Shown here: positions 1 to 7,610 of the stretch, piece by piece | How the letters are laid out: each line of letters opens with the position of its first letter | Position numbering within the stretch: position 1 is the first letter of the stretch | Origin: Belnapia sp. | Lineage (GTDB): Bacteria; Pseudomonadota; Alphaproteobacteria; Acetobacterales; Acetobacteraceae | DNA length: 7,663 bases | Assembly (NCBI GenBank): GCA_028291445.1 | Contig: JAQGIA010000406.1 | Coordinates: forward strand, 1 to 7,663 | Direction: 5' to 3' | Program-made: the position numbers and the translations under genes | The notes under the pieces: generated by a model | Databases searched by the model: none | What the model saw: the letters and a program-made list of their open reading frames with translations, nothing else | What the model was told of the DNA's origin: nothing

Positions 1-467
1 CCGCCGATGACGATGTTCTGCGAGGTCCGCCGCTTCAGCCACATGGTGTAGACGAAGACATAGAAGCCGATGGACAGCGCCAGCACGCCGGCCGCCACCC
101 AATTCGTGGCCAGCCCCATGATGGCCACCGAGGCCGCGGCCAGGCCGATGCCATAGGCCAGCGCCGCGCCGGGATCGATCCGCCCGGCCGGGATCGGCCG
201 CCGCTCGGTCCGCCGCATCACCGCGTCGATATCGCGGTCGTACCACATGTTGATGGCACCCGCCGCGCCGGCGCCCAGCGCGATGCAGAGCACCGCGGCG
301 ATGGCCAGGGTCGGGTGGAGGTGGCCCGGCGCCACCAGCAGGCCGACCAGCCCGGTGAGGACCACCAGGGAGATGACGCGCGGCTTGAGCAGGGCGATCC
401 AGTCGGCGACCTCGGACAGGTCCTGGGCCGAGGGGGGAACGGTGGCGGCGGCGGTGACATCGCTCAT
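1..467 (-). CDS. ctaB: Protoheme IX farnesyltransferase (heme O synthase), N-terminal part
   Basis: This integral membrane prenyltransferase of the UbiA superfamily adds a farnesyl group to heme B, giving heme O, the precursor of the heme A used by the oxidase encoded just upstream. The first 155 residues are visible and the gene runs off the left edge; the family is usually about 290-310 residues. The first Asp-rich motif that binds Mg-diphosphate is intact as N73-x3-D77-x3-D81 ([10 protein letters not shown]). It is followed by the conserved RPIPAGRI segment (90-96) and a TMWLKRR loop (141-147). Hydrophobic segments lie near residues 31-47, 53-71, 103-120 and 124-141. The ATG at 467 has no clear Shine-Dalgarno sequence, but no better in-frame start precedes the conserved LLKPRV block. 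It follows ctaD by 83 nt, in the usual alphaproteobacterial oxidase order, with a terminator-like hairpin in the gap. Confidence 0.95.
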   Translation of the reverse strand, partial: MSDVTAAATVPPSAQDLSEVADWIALLKPRVISLVVLTGLVGLLVAPGHLHPTLAIAAVLCIALGAGAAGAINMWYDRDIDAVMRRTERRPIPAGRIDPGAALAYGIGLAAASVAIMGLATNWVAAGVLALSIGFYVFVYTMWLKRRTSQNIVIG

Positions 468-493
468 GCGGGCGATGTAGGCCCGTGACACGG

Positions 494-523
494 AAAACGC
501 CACACCCTCTCGGGCGTGGCGTT
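494..523 (-). terminator. Terminator-like hairpin between ctaD and ctaB
   Basis: On the minus strand two 12-nt arms, AACGCCACGCCC (523-512) and GGGTGTGGCGTT (507-496), pair fully with one G-T wobble around a GAGA tetraloop. A run of four T (497-494) begins within the end of the stem. It starts 28 nt after the ctaD stop and ends 27 nt before the ctaB start. On the plus strand no T-run follows, so it should act only on oxidase transcripts. It may attenuate ctaB expression or protect the coxB-ctaD mRNA 3' end. The structure is read directly from the sequence; the role is inferred. Confidence 0.8.
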
Positions 524-550
524 GCCGATATTCGCAAACTGCAGCCTGGA

Positions 551-2215
<1,665 letters not shown>

Positions 2216-3124
2216 TTACCGGCTGGCCTCGGCAAGCTGCTGGGTTGCCGGCGTCGTGCCAGCCGGCTCGGCCGCCGCGAATTTCTTCTTCGCATCCTCG
2301 ATCCAGGCCTGGAACTCGGCCTGCGGCACGGCGCGCACCATGATCGGCATGAACCAGTGGTTGGTCCCGCAGATCTGGTTGCACTGGCCGTAGAAGGTCC
2401 CCGCGTGATCGGCGCGGAACCAGGTCTCCAGCGTCCGGCCGGGGATGGTGTATTTCTGCACGCCGAGCGAGGGGACGAAGAAGCTGTGGATCACGTCCTG
2501 GCCGGTGGTCAGCACGCGGACATTGGCGCCCACCGGGATCACCAGCGGCTCGTCCACCTCGAGGTTGCGCAGCTGCCCGGGCTTCAGCTCATCGGTTGGG
2601 ATCGGCCGGCTGTCGAAGGCGAAGTTGCCGTTGTCGGGATAGGCATAATGCCAATACCACTGGCGGCCCTGGACGTTGATGGTGATGTCCGCATCCCGCG
2701 CCCGGTCCTCGTAGTAGATGAGCCGGAAGGACGGGATGGCGATAATCAGCAGGATCAGCACCGGCAACACGGTCCAGGCCACTTCCAGCATGGTGTGGTG
2801 GCTGGTGCGCGACGGCGTCGGGTTCGCCGCCTCGCGGTAGCGCCATACGCAATAGGCCAGCAGCACCGAGACGAAGGCGGTGATGATGATGATGATCCAC
2901 AGCACCAAGCTGTTGAAATCGTGGATCGCCTCCTTCACCGGGCCGCCGGCCGGCTGCAGGCCGATGCCCCAGGGCACCGGCGCTCCGAAGCCCGAATGGG
3001 TCGCTCCGGCGATCCCGCCCGAGGGCTGCGCCAAGGCAGGACCGACCACGCCGGCCATGCCGAACAGGGCGGCAAGCGCCAGCCCAGATGCCTTACCGAA
3101 CCAACGCCCGATCAACCGCTGCAT
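2216..3124 (-). CDS. coxB: Cytochrome c oxidase subunit II with CuA domain
   Basis: This subunit accepts electrons from cytochrome c at the dinuclear CuA centre on the periplasmic side and passes them to subunit I. The 302-residue product starts with a signal peptide (1-32, hydrophobic core 13-30, cut near ALA-QP), then two membrane helices (about 70-95 and 113-137), then the cupredoxin domain. The aromatic QWYWHY patch is at 155-160. CuA ligands H213, C248, C252, H256 and M259 are present. The usual Glu between the two Cys is Gln250 (CNQIC), so the copper backbone ligand position is kept but the acidic side chain is lost. The absence of a fused cytochrome c domain fits the length. The start at 3124 was chosen because it gives an intact signal peptide. 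It is the first gene of the visible oxidase operon and is followed by ctaD. Confidence 0.97.
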   Translation of the reverse strand: MQRLIGRWFGKASGLALAALFGMAGVVGPALAQPSGGIAGATHSGFGAPVPWGIGLQPAGGPVKEAIHDFNSLVLWIIIIITAFVSVLLAYCVWRYREAANPTPSRTSHHTMLEVAWTVLPVLILLIIAIPSFRLIYYEDRARDADITINVQGRQWYWHYAYPDNGNFAFDSRPIPTDELKPGQLRNLEVDEPLVIPVGANVRVLTTGQDVIHSFFVPSLGVQKYTIPGRTLETWFRADHAGTFYGQCNQICGTNHWFMPIMVRAVPQAEFQAWIEDAKKKFAAAEPAGTTPATQQLAEASR

Positions 3125-3339
3125 TCCGTGTCCCGCCCGCGCGCGGTGCCCGCACCGCCTGATAGCCGCCCTGCCGCCCGAACTGACCGGCCGGTGCGCC
3201 GCGCCGCCCCGCCAGGGGCAGCGCCGCCGCGGCCGGACCATAGTCGCCCAGCACCGCACCGCACAAGTGAGGCTGCCCGGCCGATCCGCAAGTAGATCGG
3301 GGCAACCGGCCCCAAGCCGCTTCCCTGCCGCCGAATTAT
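3125..3339. other. Gene-free gap upstream of coxB
   Basis: About 215 nt lie between coxB and the end of the arsR-family gene, both on the minus strand. The gap should hold the oxidase operon promoter and leader, but I see no convincing -35/-10 pair. It holds a short inverted repeat, GGGGC/GCCCC (3299-3303 with 3309-3313), and a very GC-rich, self-complementary stretch around 3199-3240 that could fold in the leader. Open frames crossing it have no recognisable protein features. Confidence 0.4.
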
Positions 3340-3356
3340 CCCCGGCACGCCAGGGG
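3334..3356 (-). terminator. Possible terminator after the arsR-family gene
   Basis: Starting directly after the stop codon on the minus strand, CCCTGG (3355-3350) pairs with CCGGGG (3345-3340) through a T-G wobble, with a loop of four. The AT-rich hexamer ATAATT (3339-3334) follows. The stem is strong, but the tail is not a clean T-run, so this is only a candidate. It would separate the regulator from the oxidase operon downstream on the same strand. Confidence 0.45.
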
Positions 3357-3683
3357 TCAGGGCGCCACCTCGGCCTCGGCGTCCACCTCCGCCACATGAT
3401 CCACCATGTCGGACAGCATGGACCGCACATGCTGGTCCTGCACCGCATAGAAAACCTGCCGGCCGCGCCGATCCGCCTGCAACAGCCGCGCCGCCCGCAG
3501 CAGCCGCAGATGATGCGACACCAGCGAGGCGGAGATGCCGAGGCGATCGGCCATCTCCCCCACCGCCGCCGCCGCGTCGAGGCAGGCCAGGATGATCTTG
3601 AGCCGCGTCGGGTCGCTCATCAGCCGGAACATTTCCGCAAGCTCGACCACCTGGTCGTCGGCGATCCTGATCCGTCCGCGCAT
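3357..3683 (-). CDS. ArsR/SmtB-family metal-sensing repressor, divergent to mntH
   Basis: This 108-residue winged-helix repressor is the normal length for the family. The FRLMSDPTRLKIIL segment (19-32) opens the domain, the recognition helix is near 50-63 (ISASLVSHHLRLLR), and the wing (RRGRQVFYAV) is at 72-81. The last helix holds D83, H85, H96 and E99, spaced D-x-H-x10-H-x2-E. This is the alpha-5 site of Zn/Co/Ni sensors such as SmtB and CzrA. The alpha-3 cysteine motif of arsenic sensors is absent; the only Cys is C34. The ATG at 3683 has a good Shine-Dalgarno sequence (AAGGTGAGG). In this family metal binding usually releases the repressor from DNA. The gene is divergent from the Nramp gene across 137 nt that hold an SmtB-like inverted repeat, so it probably controls mntH and itself. 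The cognate metal cannot be told from sequence. Confidence 0.93.
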   Translation of the reverse strand: MRGRIRIADDQVVELAEMFRLMSDPTRLKIILACLDAAAAVGEMADRLGISASLVSHHLRLLRAARLLQADRRGRQVFYAVQDQHVRSMLSDMVDHVAEVDAEAEVAP

Positions 3684-3705
3684 CGTACCTCACCTTCAGG
3701 TTGAC

Positions 3706-3731
3706 CACTTGACAGGAATGGCCCGCAAGTG
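3706..3731. promoter_or_regulatory. Inverted repeat around a consensus -35 box
   Basis: CACTTG (3706-3711) and CAAGTG (3726-3731) form a perfect 6-bp inverted repeat with a 14-nt spacer. A perfect TTGACA hexamer (3709-3714) on the plus strand overlaps the left arm. No good -10 element sits 16-18 nt downstream, so the promoter call is weak. The site is 22 nt upstream of the arsR-family start and could be a second operator. Confidence 0.35.
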
Positions 3732-3775
3732 CAACTGCGATACCCTGCATAACCCACTGAAAAACAAGGAACCTC

Positions 3776-3797
3776 TGAACAGTTGAAGACCTGTTCA
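3776..3797. promoter_or_regulatory. Putative SmtB/ArsR-type operator upstream of mntH
   Basis: TGAACAG (3776-3782) and CTGTTCA (3791-3797) form a perfect 7-bp inverted repeat with an 8-nt spacer. Nested inside, TGAA-N6-TTCA (3784-3797, TGAAGACCTGTTCA) has the half-site sequence and spacing typical of SmtB-type operators. The left arm continues as TGAACAGTT, like the known smtA operator half-site. It lies 23 nt upstream of the mntH start, where a bound repressor could block transcription. The repeat is seen directly; binding by the adjacent regulator is inferred. Confidence 0.65.
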
Positions 3798-3820
3798 CCC
3801 GTCCATCGGGCCGCGTCCCG

Positions 3821-5167
3821 ATGCTGACCCGACCCGACCCCGCGCCGCTGGCGCAATTCTCCGCCAAGCCGGTAGAACTCAGTCTGCCGGAAATGCACGG
3901 CAGCGTCCGCATCCCTCACGCGGCCGGCTGGCTGCGTCGGCTGGCAGCCTTCGTCGGTCCCGGCTACCTCATCGCCGTGGGCTACATGGACCCCGGCAAT
4001 TGGGCCACCGCGCTCGCCGGCGGCTCGGCCTTCGGCTACACGCTGCTCAGCGTCGCGTTGATCTCCTGCCTCATGGCCATGCTGCTGCAGGCGCTCTGCG
4101 CCCGGATCGGCATCGCCACCGGGCGGGACCTGGCGCAGCTCTGCCGTGACCGCTTCCCGCGCCCGGTTAACCTGGCGCTTTGGGCCCTGGCCGAGATCGC
4201 CATCTGCGCCACCGACCTGGCCGAGTTGATCGGCACCGCCATCGCCCTGCACTTGCTGTTCGGCATCCCGCTGATCGCCGGGGTGGTGCTGACGGCGCTC
4301 GATGCCTTGCTGATCCTGTGGTTGCAGAACCGCGGCGTCCGCTGGCTGGAGGCCCTGGTGGCCGGGCTGATGTTCCTGGTCTTCGGCTGCTTCGCGGTCC
4401 AGCTCGCCTGGGCCAATCCGGACTGGGCGGCTGTGCTGAACGGCTACGTGCCGCAGATCTCCATCCTGACCAACGAGGCGCAGCTCTACATCGCCATCGG
4501 CATCCTTGGCGCGACCGTCATGCCGCACAACCTCTACCTGCATACCGCCGTGGTGCAGTCCCGCGCCTATGGGACCGATGCGCCCGCCAAGCGGGAGGCC
4601 ATCCGCTTCGCCACCATCGACAGCAGCGCCGCGCTCTGCCTGGCCCTGCTGGTGAATTCCGCGATCCTGATCACCGCCGCCGCGGTCTTTCACGCCGGCG
4701 GCCGGACCGAGGTGGCGGAAATCCAAGAAGCCTACGAGCTGCTGACTCCCATGGTCGGCACCGCCGCCGCAGCGACCCTGTTCGCTGTGGCGCTGCTCGC
4801 CTGCGGGCTGAATGCCACGGTGACGGCGACCCTGGCCGGCCAGGTGGTGATGGAGGGCTTCCTCGGCCTGAAGCTGCCGCCGGTGATCCGCCGGCTGGTG
4901 ACCCGGCTGGTCGCCATCATCCCCGCGGTCATCGTCACCTGGCTCTACGGCACCAGCGGCACCGCCCAGCTGCTTATCCTGTCCCAGGTGGTGCTCTGCC
5001 TGCAGCTGCCCTTCGCCGTGGTGCCGCTGATGCTCTTCGCCGGGGACCGCAAGCGGCTGGGCGAATTCGCCGCGCCGCGCTGGCAGATGATCATCGGCTG
5101 GGCCAGCACGGCGGTGATCGTGGCGCTGAACCTCAAGCTGCTCTGGGGGATCGTCACCGGGGAGTGA
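3821..5167 (+). CDS. mntH: Nramp-family divalent metal (Mn2+/Fe2+) transporter
   Basis: This inner-membrane importer couples proton flow to uptake of Mn2+ and, in many homologues, Fe2+. It has 448 residues and about 11 hydrophobic segments, typical for bacterial MntH. The metal site is intact: D57 and N60 in DPGN on helix 1, and M234 in MPHN on helix 6, with H236 beside it. The Met at this position marks transition-metal Nramps and argues against the Mg or Al relatives. The conserved QSR (246-248) follows. The ATG at 3821 is the only ATG upstream of M25; an in-frame TGA at 3776 limits the frame. Its Shine-Dalgarno sequence is poor, so a start at M25 (3893) is possible. The gene is divergent from an ArsR-family metal sensor with an SmtB-like operator between them, which suggests metal-controlled expression. 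Three tandem 15-bp repeats begin at its last codons. Confidence 0.95.
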   Translation: MLTRPDPAPLAQFSAKPVELSLPEMHGSVRIPHAAGWLRRLAAFVGPGYLIAVGYMDPGNWATALAGGSAFGYTLLSVALISCLMAMLLQALCARIGIATGRDLAQLCRDRFPRPVNLALWALAEIAICATDLAELIGTAIALHLLFGIPLIAGVVLTALDALLILWLQNRGVRWLEALVAGLMFLVFGCFAVQLAWANPDWAAVLNGYVPQISILTNEAQLYIAIGILGATVMPHNLYLHTAVVQSRAYGTDAPAKREAIRFATIDSSAALCLALLVNSAILITAAAVFHAGGRTEVAEIQEAYELLTPMVGTAAAATLFAVALLACGLNATVTATLAGQVVMEGFLGLKLPPVIRRLVTRLVAIIPAVIVTWLYGTSGTAQLLILSQVVLCLQLPFAVVPLMLFAGDRKRLGEFAAPRWQMIIGWASTAVIVALNLKLLWGIVTGE

Positions 5168-5203
5168 GGCGTGGGGGAGTGAGGCATGGGGGAGTGAGGC
5201 ACG
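5159..5203 (+). repeat. Three tandem 15-bp repeats over the mntH stop codon
   Basis: Units at 5159-5173, 5174-5188 and 5189-5203 read GGGGAGTGAGGC followed by GTG, ATG and ACG. The first unit contains the end of mntH (GAG TGA). The unit is a multiple of three, so each copy repeats the stop codon in frame. Replication slippage is the likely origin. Confidence 0.9.
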
Positions 5204-5214
5204 GGCGGCGCCGA

Positions 5215-5838
5215 TCAGGCCGGCTCGACATGGGCAGGGGCCACGACCGGCCGGGCAGCGATGCGGATGGTCGCATGCATGCCGGCCGGAACTCCAGCGT
5301 CACCCGGCTGCCCACCCTCAGTTCATCCGCCCGCGCCCGGTAAGGAGCCGGGCGCTGAAGGCGGTGCTAAAACGGACCGGGCAAGGCCCCCGCGCCGTCT
5401 GCAGCGCCTGCACCGTCGCCGGGGCGTTCTCGGCCCGATGGTTCAGCTCCGCCGCCACCAGCCGCAACCGCCGCCCGCTGTCGAGCAACGAGGCCATGAC
5501 GGCCCGCCGCCATCCTCCCGCACCAACAGGATATTGGGGCCGGGCAGCTGATGCTCCAGCGCCGCGACCGTCCGCTGCCGGAAGGTCTGCAAATCCCCGG
5601 CCCGCAGCGCCTGCGACAGGGCCAGCACTTACAGCATGGCGATATGGGTCTGCACCCCGGTCTCCACCGCATGACCCAGCGCCCGGGCGGGATCCAGCGC
5701 CAAAATACCCGCTTTGACCCGGTCCTTCTAAAAACCGAGGTAGCTGATCCCAGGATTATAAACGAGCAACGGCAGCACGTTGGCAAGCACGCGGAAGGCC
5801 AGGCGGGCAGGCAGCGTCAGGTTGCGCAGTGGCTCCAC
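5215..5838 (-). pseudogene. Decayed HWE-type sensor histidine kinase remnant
   Basis: No intact gene lies between mntH and the transglycosylase, but minus-strand fragments line up in order with a membrane-bound HWE-family sensor kinase. From 5838 one frame gives an Arg-flanked membrane helix (LPARLAFRVLANVLPLLVYN). It then gives sensor-domain sequence (AVETGVQTHIAML, VLALSQALRAGDLQTFRQR, LPGPNILLVREDG), broken by TAG at 5730-5728 and TAA at 5631-5629. A second frame, around 5497-5318, carries an HWE-like H-box (VAAELNHRAENAPATVQAL, His codon 5440-5438) and AFSARLL. A third piece resembles the end of the ATPase domain (VTLEFRP, then MHATIRIAARPV after a frameshift) and ends at TGA 5217-5215. 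Most of the linker and ATPase domains are missing. GGGAGG (5844-5839) lies 9 nt before a CTG (5829) that may be the former ATG. About 620 nt remain of an expected 1.6 kb or more. Confidence 0.78.
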
Positions 5839-5863
5839 CCTCCCGGCTCAGGCCAGGGCTTGC

Positions 5864-6751
5864 ATGAGAGGTTTGAATCGCCGCACGGCCCGGGCCAAAT
5901 CCGGAATTATACAAAACGAGGCGGACATACACATAATTACGAAGGGTCGAAGTTCAGTCCGCCGGCCTTGGGCCCGGCTTCGCACCGGATGCGGCCGAAG
6001 CCTCGCGCGGCGGCGGTTGCTGGTCGGCGTTTTGCTGCTCGCACCGCTGCTGGCTGCCGGCCATCCCGCCACCGCCCAACCTGCGCCCCAGCAGCCTGCA
6101 CCCCAGCAGCCTGGGCTACAGCAGCCTGGGCTACAGCGGCCGGGGCCACAGGAAGATCCCTGGACCGCCTGCCGCCGCGCCATTCTGGTGGCTGAACGCG
6201 GCTCCGGCCTGCCGCCCGGCCTGCTGCTGGCCATCGCCCTGGTGGAAAGCGGCCGGGCCGACGGGCGCGGACGCATCGAGCCCTGGCCATGGAGTTGGAA
6301 CGCCGCGGGCGAAGGCCATGCCGAACCGACGCGCGAGGCCGCCGTGGCCAAGGTCGAGGCGCTGCTCGCCAGCGGCCACCGCTCGGTCGATATCGGTTGC
6401 ATGCAGGTCAATTGGCTGCACCACCCGGAGGCCTTCGCCAACCCGGACCAGGGCTTCGATCCCGCGGCGAACCTGCGCTACGCCACCCGCTTCCTGCGGG
6501 ACCTTTACGCCCGCACCGGCAATTGGGCGGATGCCATCGCGCAATACCATTCGGGCGAAGCGGAACGCGGCAGCGCCTACCACCGCCGGGTGATGCTGGC
6601 CCGGCTGGGGGCCGCCTGGGGGGCGGGCGGAACGGTCCCGCTGCCGGCCAGGACGATGGCCGGGCTCTGTGCGCCAGGGCTGGGACCGGCCCTGGTCATC
6701 CGGAAAGGGGGTGGCGGGGCGCGGCCTAGGCTGGCTTGCCAGCGGCGTTGA
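5864..6751 (+). CDS. SLT-type lytic transglycosylase, secreted; 5' end uncertain
   Basis: This is a periplasmic or secreted peptidoglycan lytic transglycosylase of the SLT (goose-lysozyme-like) fold, which would cleave glycan strands. Numbered from the ATG at 5864 (295 residues), a signal-peptide-like segment lies at 48-71 (RRRLLVG to ATA). It is followed by five Pro/Gln pentapeptides (73-97) and the catalytic domain (about 100-245). The likely catalytic Glu is E128 (AIALVESG). GCMQVN (178-183) matches the GLMQ motif, and NLRYATRFLRDLY to AQYHSG (203-231) matches the family's second half. Two Cys (C103, C179) could form a disulfide. The start is doubtful: the signal segment would begin 47 residues in, no ATG, GTG or TTG lies between 5876 and 6016, and the well-placed ATG at 5989 is in another frame. 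The 3' end converges on the methyltransferase gene. Confidence 0.85.
   Translation: MRGLNRRTARAKSGIIQNEADIHIITKGRSSVRRPWARLRTGCGRSLARRRLLVGVLLLAPLLAAGHPATAQPAPQQPAPQQPGLQQPGLQRPGPQEDPWTACRRAILVAERGSGLPPGLLLAIALVESGRADGRGRIEPWPWSWNAAGEGHAEPTREAAVAKVEALLASGHRSVDIGCMQVNWLHHPEAFANPDQGFDPAANLRYATRFLRDLYARTGNWADAIAQYHSGEAERGSAYHRRVMLARLGAAWGAGGTVPLPARTMAGLCAPGLGPALVIRKGGGGARPRLACQRR
6080..6154 (+). repeat. Five 15-bp repeats encoding a Pro/Gln linker
   Basis: Units start at 6080, 6095, 6110, 6125 and 6140 and encode PAPQQ, PAPQQ, PGLQQ, PGLQR and PGPQE. Neighbouring units are nearly identical: units 1-2 and units 3-4 each differ by one base. This suggests recent slippage. They form a flexible linker between the signal peptide and the transglycosylase domain. 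Confidence 0.92.
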
Positions 6752-6775
6752 GGGCTTGCTGCCGGCGCCCGGACA

Positions 6776-6837
6776 AAGGGGCCTCGCCCCTTCAGGCTAC
6801 CCCACCAAAGGCCGGAAGACCTTGGACCCCAGGGGTC
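6776..6837. terminator. Hairpins in the convergent gap
   Basis: AAGGGGC (6776-6782) pairs perfectly with GCCCCTT (6786-6792) across a 3-nt loop, 24 nt after the transglycosylase stop. A second palindrome, GACCCC-A-GGGGTC (6825-6837), overlaps the stop codon of the methyltransferase on the other strand. Neither has a T-run, so they are only candidate termination or mRNA-end structures for the two converging transcripts. The rest of the 84-nt gap shows nothing else. Confidence 0.4.
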
Positions 6838-7603
6838 AGGCGATCGCCAGGTTCGGCACCCGGACCAGGGTGAACAGCCCAAAGGGCGGGCATTCGGTGA
6901 TCTCGACCGCCTGGCGGGGGTCCTCCAGCAGGTCCGTCAGGGCGAAATCCGGATGCCAGCCCAGCACCCGGGACAGCGGCGCCAGGGTGCGCTCGGCCCA
7001 CCAGCGAAGCCCGCCCTCGGCGGCGAAATGGTTCACGAACAGCAGTTCGCCGCCCGGCCGGACCACCCGGCGCATCTCGCGGTACAGCCGCTTGGCATCC
7101 GGCACCACGGTCGCGGTGAACATGGCCACGGCGATATCGAAGCTGGCATCCTCGAATGCCATCGACTCGGCATCCATTTCCACCAACCCGACGACGTTGC
7201 GCAGGCCCTCGGTCGCCACCCGGTCGCGGGCCCGGCGCAGCATGTCGCTGGACAGGTCGATCCCCACGACCCGCTTCTGCGCGCTGTACAGCGGCAGGGC
7301 GAGGCCGGTGCCGACGCCCACCTCCAGCACCCGGGTGCCCGGCAGCTTGTTCGCCGCGGCGACCGCGCGCTTGCGGCCGGCGCCCGAGACGCCGCCGAAG
7401 ACCCCGTCATAGACACCGGCCCAACGCCGATAGGCGTCGCGGACCGATTCCGCATCCAGCGCCGCCCGAGGATGCCCCAGCCGGTCGGCCTGCTTGCTTG
7501 GGGGCTGCTGCAGCCTGGCTTGGGAAATGACGCGGCTCTCCTCCGGCGTTAAGCCCTGCGCTAGACCAATGGCGGGCGGGACGCAAGCGCGACCGGTCTG
7601 CAT
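6836..7603 (-). CDS. pmtA: PmtA-like phosphatidylethanolamine N-methyltransferase (class I SAM-dependent)
   Basis: This enzyme probably methylates phosphatidylethanolamine stepwise with S-adenosylmethionine on the way to phosphatidylcholine at the inner membrane. The Rossmann-fold methyltransferase has SAM motif I VLEVGVGTG (92-100), the acidic D116 (VVGIDLS), MDAES (143-147), FDIAVAMF (155-162) and VVRPGG (180-185). The N-terminal VRDAYRRWAGVYDGVF and C-terminal NHFAAEGGLRWW to LGWHPDF blocks match Rhodobacter-type PmtA as I know it. A UbiE-like quinone or other lipid methyltransferase is the main alternative. From the ATG at 7603 it has 255 residues, about 45 more than usual before the conserved region. 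This ATG is the only ATG in frame and lies 7 nt after the stop of an upstream gene, which supports coupling. A strong GGAGGAG (7544-7538) lies inside the reading frame, before an ATT codon. Confidence 0.82.
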   Translation of the reverse strand: MQTGRACVPPAIGLAQGLTPEESRVISQARLQQPPSKQADRLGHPRAALDAESVRDAYRRWAGVYDGVFGGVSGAGRKRAVAAANKLPGTRVLEVGVGTGLALPLYSAQKRVVGIDLSSDMLRRARDRVATEGLRNVVGLVEMDAESMAFEDASFDIAVAMFTATVVPDAKRLYREMRRVVRPGGELLFVNHFAAEGGLRWWAERTLAPLSRVLGWHPDFALTDLLEDPRQAVEITECPPFGLFTLVRVPNLAIA

Positions 7604-7610
7604 GGGTTGC

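Noticed and set aside
3093..3305. Possible 70-codon minus-strand gene between arsR and coxB
   Set aside because: TTG start, no ribosome site, no domain, and overlap with the coxB start.
3125..3448. N-terminal extension of the coxB frame upstream of 3124
   Set aside because: It would bury the signal peptide inside the protein, and part of it overlaps the ArsR-family gene.
3684..3820. Mn riboswitch (yybP-ykoY type) or clear Mur/Fur box before mntH
   Set aside because: The leader is short and shows no riboswitch-like paired structure. TGCA pairs around 3730-3750 are too weak to call a Mur box.
3620..4726. A 368-codon minus-strand frame antisense to mntH
   Set aside because: Low-complexity Gly/Gln/Arg composition with no motif, lying over the intact Nramp gene.
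5159..5203. CRISPR-like array
   Set aside because: The units are directly adjacent with no spacers and are only 15 bp long.
5551..6195. A 214-codon plus-strand frame between the kinase remnant and the transglycosylase
   Set aside because: It is antisense to the recognisable kinase fragments, then out of frame with the transglycosylase; no domain.
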